From an uncultured Bacteroidota bacterium (GTDB taxonomy: Bacteria > Bacteroidota > Bacteroidia > NS11-12g > UBA955), in assembly GCA_903879775.1 (NCBI GenBank), contig CAIRMY010000292.1:1-8047 (forward strand): a stretch of 8,047 nucleotides of DNA. The letters are read 5' to 3'. The translations under genes and the position numbers were made by a program. Positions 1 through 5,184 of this stretch are shown here, piece after piece; position 1 is the stretch's first letter, and each line of letters starts with the position of its first letter. The notes under the pieces are model-generated. The model was not told the origin of the DNA, did not search any database, and was given only the letters and a program-made list of their open reading frames with translations.

Positions 1-322
1 CGTTATCGGTATTCATGACAACACCAGGCATGACAGTTTCGGCCATAAATGCACCACCAGCAAAACTGAAGATGAGTCCATTTACCGATTTGAATCCACT
101 GAGCACCCACCATAGAAACCCAGTACCCATCCAAAGTGCCCAAAAAACAGGCCAAAACGAGAGAATTTTTTGAAGTGTGAGTCCTGAACCGGCATCGCCT
201 GTAACCTGAAAAAACTTCCAAATTAAACCGGCAAATAAAAGAATTAGACCAGTGAAAAAGCGTTGTACCCCAACCCTTTTCACCGACTTACGAATCTTTT
301 TATGTATTTCTAATTTGGTCAA
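1..322 (-). CDS. Multi-pass membrane protein, unknown function, 3' end outside the window
   Basis: The minus-strand frame starting with TTG at 322 stays open to the left edge, giving about 107 residues. It opens with a basic cytoplasmic stretch (DLTKLEIHKKIRKSVKR is the reading around the start), followed by hydrophobic segments: FFTGLILLFAGLIWKFF, a Trp-rich stretch at about residues 60-85 and another near residues 88-105. The pattern of a basic N-terminus and at least three membrane helices is seen directly. I do not recognise the family, and the end with its possible diagnostic motifs is missing. The TTG start is chosen because a stop lies in frame two codons upstream and a TACCTTTG promoter box lies 7 bases upstream. 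A GTG about 15 codons further in is the alternative. A different minus-strand frame is open over 3-221, but it reads as Cys/Trp/Arg-rich nonsense and is a shadow. Confidence 0.6.
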   Translation of the reverse strand, partial: MTKLEIHKKIRKSVKRVGVQRFFTGLILLFAGLIWKFFQVTGDAGSGLTLQKILSFWPVFWALWMGTGFLWWVLSGFKSVNGLIFSFAGGAFMAETVMPGVVMNTDN

Positions 323-691
323 ATCTTAACAAAGGTAATATTTTATTGATAAACTTAGCAAGAATGCATTTAAGCGGTGTTTTTTTTTAGTAAGTCAAAA
401 ACAAAGTTTATAGGAGTTCAACTGTAATAAACCCATAATCTGGAAATTTACGTTACAGGCAAAAAGGTTTATAGGATTATAGGCTTATAGGCTTTATATT
501 GAATTACGAATGTTATAAACCTTATTATCTTCAAAAAAGGTGTGCGAAATTCAAAATACATTTCTTTTGTTGATAGGTTTATTCTATTGAATTTTCCTAT
601 AAGCCTATAAACTTATAAGCCCATAAGCCATACAAGTACCACGGGATGTTTTCAGTTTAAAGGTTAATTACATTCGTAACCCAATAACCCT
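323..691. repeat. 369-base gap holding an octamer (NTTATAGG / CCTATAAN) inverted repeat
   Basis: No gene is visible here. The left arm at 466-492 reads as consecutive 8-bp units TTTATAGG, ATTATAGG, CTTATAGG. The right arm at 596-629 reads CCTATAAG, CCTATAAA, CTTATAAG, CCCATAAG. The reverse complement of the right arm contains GTTTATAGGCTTATAGG, which matches the left arm apart from one extra octamer there. An inner arm at 514-523 (TATAAACCTT) pairs perfectly with 464-473. A separate motif at 413-430 (GGAGTTCAACTGTAATAA) recurs with one change at 3774 and 3861. The region lies downstream of the enoyl-CoA hydratase gene on the minus strand and upstream of the membrane-protein gene, so the hairpin could end transcription of the former. 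That role is inference. Confidence 0.7.
330..361 (-). promoter_or_regulatory. Predicted Bacteroidota promoter of the membrane-protein gene
   Basis: On the minus strand a -7 box TACCTTTG (337-330, fits TAnnTTTG) has a TTG at 361-359, separated by 21 bases. This matches the Bacteroidota -33/-7 arrangement (TTG or TTTG, 19-21 bases, TAnnTTTG). The box ends 7 bases before the TTG start codon, so the transcript would have almost no leader. It is the only promoter in the window with both elements in the expected places. Confidence 0.5.
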
Positions 692-1462
692 TTAACCTCT
701 AAAAGACGGTTTACGTTTCTCCAAAAACGCCTCAGTGCCTTCCTTGAAGTCTGGGGTTTCGAAGGCGCTGCCAAATTCGTAGATTTCGCGCTGCATGCCG
801 TTTACGTTCGGACGGTAGAAATCGCTCACGCATTTGAGGACTTTATGCACGGCAGAAGGACTCTTACTGCCAATTTTAGACAAGATTTTTTTGCAATAAT
901 CGAGCAATTCGGCTTGTTCCACAACGTGGTTTACCAATCCTAGTTGCAAAGCAGTTTGTGCATCAATGGCATCGCCGGTCACCAAAAGTTCGATGGCTTT
1001 TCCTTTGCCAATGAGCTGAATGAGTCGTTGCGTTCCACCATACCCTGGAGGCACCCCAAGGTTCACTTCGGGTTGTCCAAATTTGGCGTTTGTGCTGGCC
1101 ACTCTAAGGTGACAAGCCATTGCAAGTTCACATCCCCCCCCAAGAGCAAAGCCATTGACAGCAGCAATGCAAATTTTGTTTCCATCTTCAATGGTATTCA
1201 TCACATCATGACCGTCGGCGCTCATGCGGGTTGCCTGCTCTTCGTTGAAGTGCGCAAACTCCGAAATGTCGGCTCCGGCCGCAAAGGCCTTTTCACCAGC
1301 CCCAGTGATGATCATTCCGTAAACAGAATCGTCTTCATTGGCAATGGTCACAGCCTCTTTAATTTCTCTCAAGGTATCAATGGTCAGCGCATTCATTTTA
1401 CTCTCACGATTGATGGTAATGATGGTGATGTTGTTTTCGGTATGGGTGGTTATGTTCTGCAT
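692..1462 (-). CDS. Enoyl-CoA hydratase/isomerase (crotonase) family protein
   Basis: A complete 256-residue crotonase-fold protein, the usual size for a single-domain enoyl-CoA hydratase. The family hydrates trans-2-enoyl-CoA to 3-hydroxyacyl-CoA in beta-oxidation and related acyl-CoA pathways in the cytosol. Visible hallmarks are the oxyanion-hole segment AFAAGADISEF (residues 59-69), the second one NGFALGGGCELAMACH (103-118) and GQPEVNLGVPPGYGGTQRL (129-147). Both glutamates that act in hydratases are present (E112 in GCELA, E132 in QPE), which favours a true hydratase over an isomerase or a decarboxylase. The C-terminus EKRKPSFRG is typical of bacterial members. Substrate chain length cannot be read, so no symbol is given. 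Start: ATG at 1462 with a short N-terminus before the first beta strand. The gene is preceded by a heptamer hairpin and followed by the octamer element. The plus-strand frame at 944-1480 is its shadow. Confidence 0.93.
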   Translation of the reverse strand: MQNITTHTENNITIITINRESKMNALTIDTLREIKEAVTIANEDDSVYGMIITGAGEKAFAAGADISEFAHFNEEQATRMSADGHDVMNTIEDGNKICIAAVNGFALGGGCELAMACHLRVASTNAKFGQPEVNLGVPPGYGGTQRLIQLIGKGKAIELLVTGDAIDAQTALQLGLVNHVVEQAELLDYCKKILSKIGSKSPSAVHKVLKCVSDFYRPNVNGMQREIYEFGSAFETPDFKEGTEAFLEKRKPSFRG

Positions 1463-1474
1463 GCGCTTTCAGCG

Positions 1475-1674
1475 ATTTAGGGTTTAGGGTTTAGTGTTTA
1501 GGGTTATCCTTAAACGATGCAAAAATAAACAAAAGTAGTAAACGTTAAACGCTAAATTTAAAGTTTAGGGTTTAGAGTTTAGAGTTGATTATTATAAGTT
1601 TAGTGTTTAACGTTTAGGGTTTAGCGTTGTTGGTCAAACACTAAACTCTAAACGCTAAACTTTAAATTTAAGGT
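1475..1674. repeat. Heptamer inverted-repeat array, two hairpins in tandem
   Basis: First hairpin: left arm 1475-1506 made of TTTAGGG/TTTAGTG units, right arm 1511-1558 made of TTAAAC and CTAAA-type units, broken by the predicted promoter. Second hairpin: left-type repeats at 1554-1588 and again at 1597-1629, ending GCGTTG, then a short loop and a right arm 1635-1670 (AAACACTAAACTCTAAACGC and onward). Unit boundaries are marked by AAATTTA at about 1554 and 1666. It lies between two genes read in the same direction. A terminator-like or RNA-processing role for the four-helix-bundle transcript is possible but unproven. Confidence 0.8.
1520..1527 (-). promoter_or_regulatory. Possible -7 box for the enoyl-CoA hydratase gene, inside a repeat loop
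   Basis: TATTTTTG on the minus strand (1527-1520) matches TAnnTTTG and lies 57 bases upstream of the ATG at 1462. It sits inside the first heptamer hairpin, between right-arm-type repeats. I see no convincing TTG at the -33 position, because that place is occupied by repeat sequence. If used, the transcript would carry the left-arm repeats in its leader. Confidence 0.35.
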
Positions 1675-1676
1675 TT

Positions 1677-2069
1677 TCATTTTGGAATGCCATTTGAGCC
1701 GTTTATTGAATAGCGATATAATGCACTTAATTGCGCATTGATCAAATCAATCTTGGGACGATACAATTCATCTATTTTCTCCTCGCTAATAAATCCGTAA
1801 TCAGAGGCTATGAGTAAATGATTTAAGGTTTCCATTAGACTTGCATAAGCAATTTTATAAAATTGACCTTGATCTTTACCTATTCGTCTTCCTGTTCCTT
1901 CAGCAATATTTGCACAAATTGACATACTCGATCTTGTCATTTGTATTTTCAATGCGATACCCTTGCCCTGAGGAAAAGTTTCACTGAGTTGAAAAATCAT
2001 GAAATTGAACTCTCTTGATTTTCGATAAACGTCTAATTTTTCAAATGAATACTTTTTAGTTTCTACCAT
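1677..2069 (-). CDS. Four-helix-bundle protein of the 23S rRNA intervening-sequence (S23) family
   Basis: 130 residues, close to the usual 115-130. The family signature is clear: FEKLDVYRKSREF (residues 9-21) opens helix 1, RSSMSICANIAEG (46-58) holds the conserved SI..NIAEG motif, followed by GQFYKIAYASLMETLNHL (68-85), then the last helix with LINAQLSALYRY (109-120). Members were first noticed in intervening sequences of 23S rRNA genes, but stand-alone copies like this one are common in Bacteroidota. They form oligomeric helical bundles and the biochemical role is not established. The ATG at 2069 follows TATTTTCG (2079-2072), one base away from the TAnnTTTG promoter box. The stop lies just outside the heptamer array. 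There is no rRNA sequence nearby, so this is not an IVS. Confidence 0.9.
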   Translation of the reverse strand: MVETKKYSFEKLDVYRKSREFNFMIFQLSETFPQGKGIALKIQMTRSSMSICANIAEGTGRRIGKDQGQFYKIAYASLMETLNHLLIASDYGFISEEKIDELYRPKIDLINAQLSALYRYSINGSNGIPK

Positions 2070-2180
2070 ATCGAAAATACAATTTGAGAAATGGTATCCC
2101 CATTTTTCAATCGAATTTTAGGCCATAAAAATTCTTAAAAATCACCAAATTTCATGAAAATGGCATTTTACCTACACGAA

Positions 2181-2236
2181 CTTTAAACACTAAACACGAA
2201 ACATTAAACATTAAACTTTAAACTTTAAACTTTAAC
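2181..2236. repeat. Half array of heptamers, right-arm type only
   Basis: Eight units in a row of the form NNTAAAC (CTTTAAAC, ACTAAAC, ACGAAAC, ATTAAAC twice, TTTAAAC and so on) with no matching left arm to the left. It lies between the divergent four-helix-bundle and B12-subunit genes and runs directly into the predicted promoter of the latter. It is either a decayed element that lost one arm or an early, unpaired stage. Confidence 0.7.
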
Positions 2237-2240
2237 TTTG
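2233..2240 (+). promoter_or_regulatory. Predicted -7 box of the B12-binding subunit gene
   Basis: TAACTTTG matches TAnnTTTG and ends four bases before the ATG at 2245, so the mRNA would start at or next to the start codon. The box appears to be a modified heptamer unit (TTTAAAC to TTTAACTTTG). No TTG is visible at the -33 distance, where repeat units lie. Confidence 0.45.
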
Positions 2241-2244
2241 CTAC

Positions 2245-2652
2245 ATGCAATCTCCAGAAAATCGTCCAATTAGGGTGCTTATTGCCAAGGTTGGACTCGA
2301 TGGACATGATCGTGGGGCCAAAGTAATTGCCTCAGCTTTACGCGATGCTGGTATGGAAGTCATTTATACCGGTTTACGTCAAACTCCAGAAATGGTGGTA
2401 CAAACTGCCATTCAAGAAGACGTTGATGCAATTGGTGTGAGTATCTTAAGTGGAGCCCACAACACTGTTTTCCCTCGAATCCTTTCTCTCATGAAAGAAA
2501 AGGAAGTCACAGATATTCTTCTCACAGGAGGCGGAATCATTCCTGATGCTGATGCCGATGAACTCAACAAACAAGGTGTAGCTAAATTGTTCGCACCGGG
2601 TACAGAAATGAGCGAAATTGTGGCTTATATACAGCAAAACGTTAAACGTTAA
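2245..2652 (+). CDS. Cobalamin-binding small subunit of an acyl-CoA mutase (methylmalonyl-CoA mutase C-terminal domain family)
   Basis: 135 residues consisting only of the B12-binding Rossmann-like domain of the methylmalonyl-CoA mutase family. The family catalyses cobalamin-dependent carbon-skeleton rearrangement of acyl-CoAs, and this subunit holds the cofactor. The cobalamin signature is intact: KVGLDGHDRG (residues 16-24, DxHxxG with H21 as the lower cobalt ligand), SILSG (67-71) and LTGGGIIP (93-100). Stand-alone subunits of this size occur in isobutyryl-CoA and 2-hydroxyisobutyryl-CoA mutases and in split methylmalonyl-CoA mutases. The large subunit is not in the window, so the substrate is unknown. 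The last codons, for QQNVKR, run into a heptamer unit that supplies the stop. The final 35 bases are repeated almost exactly at the end of the DUF433 gene at 3918-4100. The nearby enoyl-CoA hydratase is also an acyl-CoA enzyme but is on the other strand. Confidence 0.92.
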   Translation: MQSPENRPIRVLIAKVGLDGHDRGAKVIASALRDAGMEVIYTGLRQTPEMVVQTAIQEDVDAIGVSILSGAHNTVFPRILSLMKEKEVTDILLTGGGIIPDADADELNKQGVAKLFAPGTEMSEIVAYIQQNVKR

Positions 2653-2728
2653 AATTTAGCGTTTAGGGTTTAGGGTTTAGGGTTAGCGTTGAACTATGAA
2701 CAACACTAAACATTAAACGCTAAACTTT
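2641..2728. repeat. Heptamer hairpin element behind the B12-subunit gene
   Basis: Left arm 2652-2687 (TTTAGCG, TTTAGGG x3, then TTAGCG), top GTTG-AACTATGAA-CAAC (about 2688-2704), right arm 2704-2726 (ACTAAAC ATTAAAC GCTAAAC). It starts inside the B12 gene's stop region and ends just before the antitoxin promoter. The left arm and top are a near copy of 4090-4145. Confidence 0.8.
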
Positions 2729-2742
2729 CAACCCAAATGTCG

Positions 2743-2750
2743 TATATTTG
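2743..2750 (+). promoter_or_regulatory. Predicted -7 box and possible operator of the Res-Xre operon
   Basis: TATATTTG is a good TAnnTTTG box, 18 bases before the ATG at 2769. It is embedded in short inverted repeats: CAAAT at 2734-2738 with ATTTG at 2746-2750, and the same ATTTG with CAAAT at 2755-2759 (ATTTG-CAGA-CAAAT). Repressor half-sites over the -7 box would fit autoregulation by the Xre antitoxin, which is known for other Res-Xre modules. The operator itself is inference. Confidence 0.45.
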
Positions 2751-2768
2751 CAGACAAATGTCTTAATT

Positions 2769-3272
2769 ATGCAAAAGCCCTATCAAAAAATTGAGGAAGA
2801 AATTGGACAAGAAATCACTGCATATCTAAGTGAATCAAAAATGGAATACTCCAAAATGGAGGCCAGTAAAAAGATTTCTTACGACGAGTTTATGACAAAC
2901 AAACTCCTCATTATCAATACCATAAGAGAAGGATTTACATATTCTATTTTTACTTTAATACAAGAATATACCCCGTTCAACGAGCAAGATTGGGCAGACT
3001 TTTTAAACATTTCTACCAAATCGTTGCAACGATACAAGCAGAGTGCAAATCACAGATTCAAACCAATGCATACTGAGAAAATCATTGAAATTGCTGAGGT
3101 CACAAAAGTTGGACTTGAATTATTTGAAGATGTAGACAAATTTAAGCTTTGGCTGAACACACCGAATTATGCTTTAGGAAGTCATAAACCAAAGGAACTT
3201 TTAAAAGATTCTTATGGCAAAGATCTCATTCTAAAAGAGCTCATGAATGTTCAACACGGAATTTTCATTTAA
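2769..3272 (+). CDS. Xre/MbcA/ParS-type antitoxin of a Res-Xre toxin-antitoxin system
   Basis: 167 residues from ATG 2769. An in-frame TTG at 2748 would add seven residues but lies in the predicted promoter box, so ATG is preferred. The middle holds a helix-turn-helix (FNEQDWADFLNISTKSLQRY, near residues 70-89) for DNA binding. The C-terminal third (KIIEIAEVTKVGLELFEDV, KFKLWLNTPNYALGSHKP, then KELLKDSYG) is the DUF2384-type toxin-binding domain, whose GSHKP/LL..SYG pattern matches family members ending GxxPxxLLxTxxG. The N-terminal 60 residues are a helical extension. By family knowledge it neutralises the RES toxin by covering its active site and represses the operon. The stop overlaps the toxin start (TAATG), implying translational coupling. 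Base composition is more AT-rich than the epimerase downstream, as expected of an acquired module. Confidence 0.9.
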   Translation: MQKPYQKIEEEIGQEITAYLSESKMEYSKMEASKKISYDEFMTNKLLIINTIREGFTYSIFTLIQEYTPFNEQDWADFLNISTKSLQRYKQSANHRFKPMHTEKIIEIAEVTKVGLELFEDVDKFKLWLNTPNYALGSHKPKELLKDSYGKDLILKELMNVQHGIFI

Positions 3273-3745
3273 TGGAAGTATTCAGACTTGTTCGTGAACA
3301 ATTTGCTCAAACCCTTTCGGGGAAAGGAGCAGCCATAAACGGGGCCAGATGGAATTCTCAGGGTGTGGAAATGATCTATACGGCCATCAACAGATCACTC
3401 GCAATGGCCGAAGTGGCTGTCCATTTTTCCATCGCCACAATGCCAAAAAACTACATGATGGTCACGATAGATATTCCAGACAATATTGAAATCAAAACCT
3501 TAAATGCTGAACACCTTCCTGCAAATTGGAATCAATTTCCACATCCAACAAGCACCCAAAAAATTGGCAATCTGTTTATTTTAAAAAATACACATTGCTG
3601 CCTAAAAGTACCATCAGTTGTTACCCAAGGTGATTTCAACATTCTCATCAATCCGCAACACGAAGAATTCGCAAGGGTGCGAATTATAAATATCGAACAA
3701 TTTCCATTTGACCAAAGGATTTTTTCTGGTTTAAAGGATTATTAG
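3272..3745 (+). CDS. RES-domain toxin (NAD+-depleting family)
   Basis: 157 residues, a typical single RES domain. The family is named for conserved Arg, Glu and Ser, all present: R26 in INGARWNSQG, E47 in AMAEVAVHF and S115 in LKVPSVV. The conserved tyrosine follows at Y36 in MIYTA. Characterised RES toxins related to MbcT and Res of Pseudomonas/Photorhabdus degrade NAD+ (hydrolysis or phosphorolysis), causing growth arrest. Intact key residues suggest this one is active, though that is inference. The C-terminal segment FARVRIINIEQFPFDQRIF is the usual RES ending. It is translated from an ATG overlapping the antitoxin stop by one base. Downstream is a perfect 18-bp palindrome, then the 87-bp repeats. 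Confidence 0.93.
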   Translation: MEVFRLVREQFAQTLSGKGAAINGARWNSQGVEMIYTAINRSLAMAEVAVHFSIATMPKNYMMVTIDIPDNIEIKTLNAEHLPANWNQFPHPTSTQKIGNLFILKNTHCCLKVPSVVTQGDFNILINPQHEEFARVRIINIEQFPFDQRIFSGLKDY

Positions 3746-3750
3746 ATTAT

Positions 3751-3768
3751 TCCCGATAGCTATCGGGA
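3751..3768. repeat. Perfect 18-bp palindrome behind the toxin gene
   Basis: TCCCGATAGCTATCGGGA is its own reverse complement with no loop, six bases after the toxin stop. It is followed by TTGTT rather than a long T run, so it is not a classical Rho-independent terminator, but it could still mark the end of the toxin transcript. It may be one copy of a dispersed genomic palindrome; only one copy occurs in this window. Confidence 0.75.
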
Positions 3769-3773
3769 TTGTT

Positions 3774-3923
3774 GGAGTTCAAGTGTAATAAACCTGTAAA
3801 CCCAAAAAAAGGTTGTTGAATCCATCATGATTGACTGGTTTATAGGAATATGAGATTATTGGAGTTCAAGTGTAATAATCCTATGATCCCAAAAAAAGAT
3901 TGTTGAATCCATCATGATTGACT
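3774..3923 (+). repeat. 87-bp direct tandem repeat (one full and one partial copy)
   Basis: Copy A begins at 3774 and copy B at 3861, both with GGAGTTCAAGTGTAATAA. The first 63 bases match with five differences and include CCCAAAAAAAG and GTTGAATCCATCATGATTGA. Copy A continues with TGGTTTATAGGAATATGAG, which has the octamer units of the 323-691 region. Copy B instead runs into the DUF433 coding frame at about 3918. The leading motif also occurs at 413-430. Confidence 0.85.
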
Positions 3924-4100
3924 ATTTTTGAATCAGTGATAGCATATCAGGATTACATTACCATAGATACTAATATTAGATTTGGCAAACCAGTATTGAA
4001 AGACACAAGGATTGCAGTATCTGACATTCTCAATTGGTTATCTAATGGCATTACAATAAGCGAAATTGTGGCTTACATACAGCAAAACGTTAAGATTTAA
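3918..4100 (+). pseudogene. Short chimeric DUF433 (antitoxin-like) gene, probably a remnant
   Basis: The 60-residue frame has a DUF433 core, ITIDTNIRFGKPVLKDTRIA followed by VSDILNWLSNGITI (about residues 14-47), matching family features: an (I)TIDPNI-like strand, GKPVxKxTRI and a helix before GMSxxEI. DUF433 proteins are usually about 75 residues and often pair with a PIN-like or DUF5615 toxin. Here both ends are foreign. The start, a TTG at 3918, or GTG at 3936, lies at the edge of the 87-bp repeat. From residue 48 on, the sequence SEIVAYIQQNV is identical to the C-terminus of the B12-binding subunit, with 34 of 35 bases the same. The normal C-terminal segment is missing and no partner toxin follows. 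It may be a dead fragment or may make a short peptide; I lean to a fragment. Confidence 0.6.
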
Positions 4101-4195
4101 CGTTTAGGGTTTAGGGTTTAAGGTTAGCGTTGAACTTTAAACAACGTTAAACGTTAAACAACACTAAACGTTAAACACTAAACATTAAACTATAA
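4090..4195. repeat. Heptamer hairpin element between the DUF433 remnant and the epimerase gene
   Basis: Left arm 4094-4130 (ATTTAACG, TTTAGGG x2, TTTAAGG, TTAGCG), top GTTGAACTTTAAACAAC (about 4130-4145), then a long right arm 4146-4192 with seven or so units (GTTAAAC twice, then ACTAAAC, GTTAAAC, ACTAAAC, ATTAAAC). It reaches to within six bases of the epimerase ATG. The left half is a copy of 2646-2704. Confidence 0.8.
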
Positions 4196-4197
4196 TA

Positions 4198-5184
4198 ATG
4201 AAATCAATCATAACCGGTACCACAGGATTCTTAGGATCGCACCTAGCAATGCACCTTCTTTCACAAGGACATCAGGTGGTGGGCATGAAGCGCGAAACGA
4301 GTTCGCTCGAGTTGTTTAATTCGGTGAAAGATCATTATCTGAATGGGGAAATTGATGCGCTGAAGCTTCAGTTTGGGGCTCAGCCTGTGTCCCTCAATGT
4401 AGAAAAACTTGCTGAGAATTTGGAACAGAATTTTCAGTGGGTGAACGCCGATTTGCTTGATACCGATAGCCTTTTCGACGTATTTAATACGCCGTTCGAC
4501 GTAATTTTTCACTGCGCCGCACTTGTGTCCTTCAAGAGAAAAGACAGCGACAAAATGATTGAAAACAACGTTGAAGGGACCGCCAATTTGGTGAACGTTT
4601 GCTTGAAAACCAAGCAGAAAAACCTGGTTCACATTAGCTCGGTGGCGGCACTTTCGAGACAGGAGGAAAGCGATGTGATCAGTATCGATTCCGACTGGGT
4701 TGATTCGCCCTATAACACCGACTATGCGAAAAGCAAATACTTCTCGGAACTCGAGGCGTGGCGCGGCAAAGAGGAGGGACTGAATGTTGCGGTGATCAAT
4801 CCCGGCATCATCATGGGAATTGGCGCTGGCAATACGGCCCAACAACAATTTATCAATATCATTCAATCTGGAAATCCCTTCGTGCCGGCGGGCAGCAACG
4901 GTTTCATTTGGGTTGATGACTTATGCCAATTGGCAATACAAACATTTGACAATCAAACATTTGGCAAAAGAATCCTCGGTGTAACGCACAACCTTTCTTA
5001 TGAGCACTTTTTTCACACCATTGCCGATTTTCTGGGCAAAAAACGCCCATCTTGGCTAATCCAAGGATTCACTTACAAAACCCTATACGCCCTAACCTAT
5101 CTCACCGACAAGCTCCGAATCCCCTTCCCCATCAGCAACGATTTGGTTGTGAGCACGAGCCGGAAGAGTCACTACGTGATTTAG
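4198..5184 (+). CDS. NAD(P)-dependent epimerase/dehydratase, extended SDR family (dihydroflavonol-reductase-like)
   Basis: 328 residues. The Rossmann dinucleotide motif is GTTGFLG (residues 7-13), followed by HCAALVSF (105-112), NNVEGTANLVNVC (123-135), HISSVAALSR (145-154) and the catalytic YxxxK as YAKSK (Y176, K180), then NPGIIMGIG (201-209). These are the marks of extended SDRs that oxidise, reduce or epimerise sugar nucleotides or related carbonyl substrates in the cytosol using NAD(P). The NPGxxxG and FVPAGSNGFIWVDDL pattern is closest to dihydroflavonol 4-reductase/hopanoid HpnA-like members; the substrate cannot be told. The end is odd: family members usually continue about 20-25 residues past the point matching SRKSHYV with a segment such as D..K....LGF.P, whereas here a TAG in the first heptamer ends the protein. 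It may be truncated by the repeat. The plus strand here is visibly GC-richer than the toxin-antitoxin DNA. The start is ATG, with no Shine-Dalgarno sequence. Confidence 0.88.
   Translation: MKSIITGTTGFLGSHLAMHLLSQGHQVVGMKRETSSLELFNSVKDHYLNGEIDALKLQFGAQPVSLNVEKLAENLEQNFQWVNADLLDTDSLFDVFNTPFDVIFHCAALVSFKRKDSDKMIENNVEGTANLVNVCLKTKQKNLVHISSVAALSRQEESDVISIDSDWVDSPYNTDYAKSKYFSELEAWRGKEEGLNVAVINPGIIMGIGAGNTAQQQFINIIQSGNPFVPAGSNGFIWVDDLCQLAIQTFDNQTFGKRILGVTHNLSYEHFFHTIADFLGKKRPSWLIQGFTYKTLYALTYLTDKLRIPFPISNDLVVSTSRKSHYVI

Noticed and set aside
3..221. Minus-strand 72-residue frame starting MEVFSGYRR
   Set aside because: The alternative frame of the same strand gives a longer, continuous membrane protein from 322 to the edge with clean hydrophobic helices.
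380..388. Run of nine T as a Rho-independent terminator
   Set aside because: No GC-rich stem precedes it on the plus strand and no plus-strand gene ends there.
944..1480. Plus-strand 178-residue open frame
   Set aside because: It lies opposite the enoyl-CoA hydratase gene, whose full set of motifs and catalytic residues is on the minus strand, and it shows no domain.
1475..1674. TTTAGGG repeats as eukaryotic (plant-type) telomere sequence or contamination
   Set aside because: Units are degenerate, inverted and internal between clear bacterial genes with Bacteroidota promoter boxes. The TTTAGGG match is only one variant of TTTAGNG.
1677..2069. 23S rRNA intervening sequence
   Set aside because: The protein family is linked to such sequences, but no rRNA is found on either side; both neighbours are protein genes and repeats.
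2748..2768. TTG start for the antitoxin
   Set aside because: It would place the start codon in the TATATTTG promoter box. ATG at 2769 gives a natural N-terminus.
4261..4866. Minus-strand 201-residue open frame
   Set aside because: It is antisense to the epimerase Rossmann domain and YxxxK motif, and its His/Asn-rich translation has no recognisable family.
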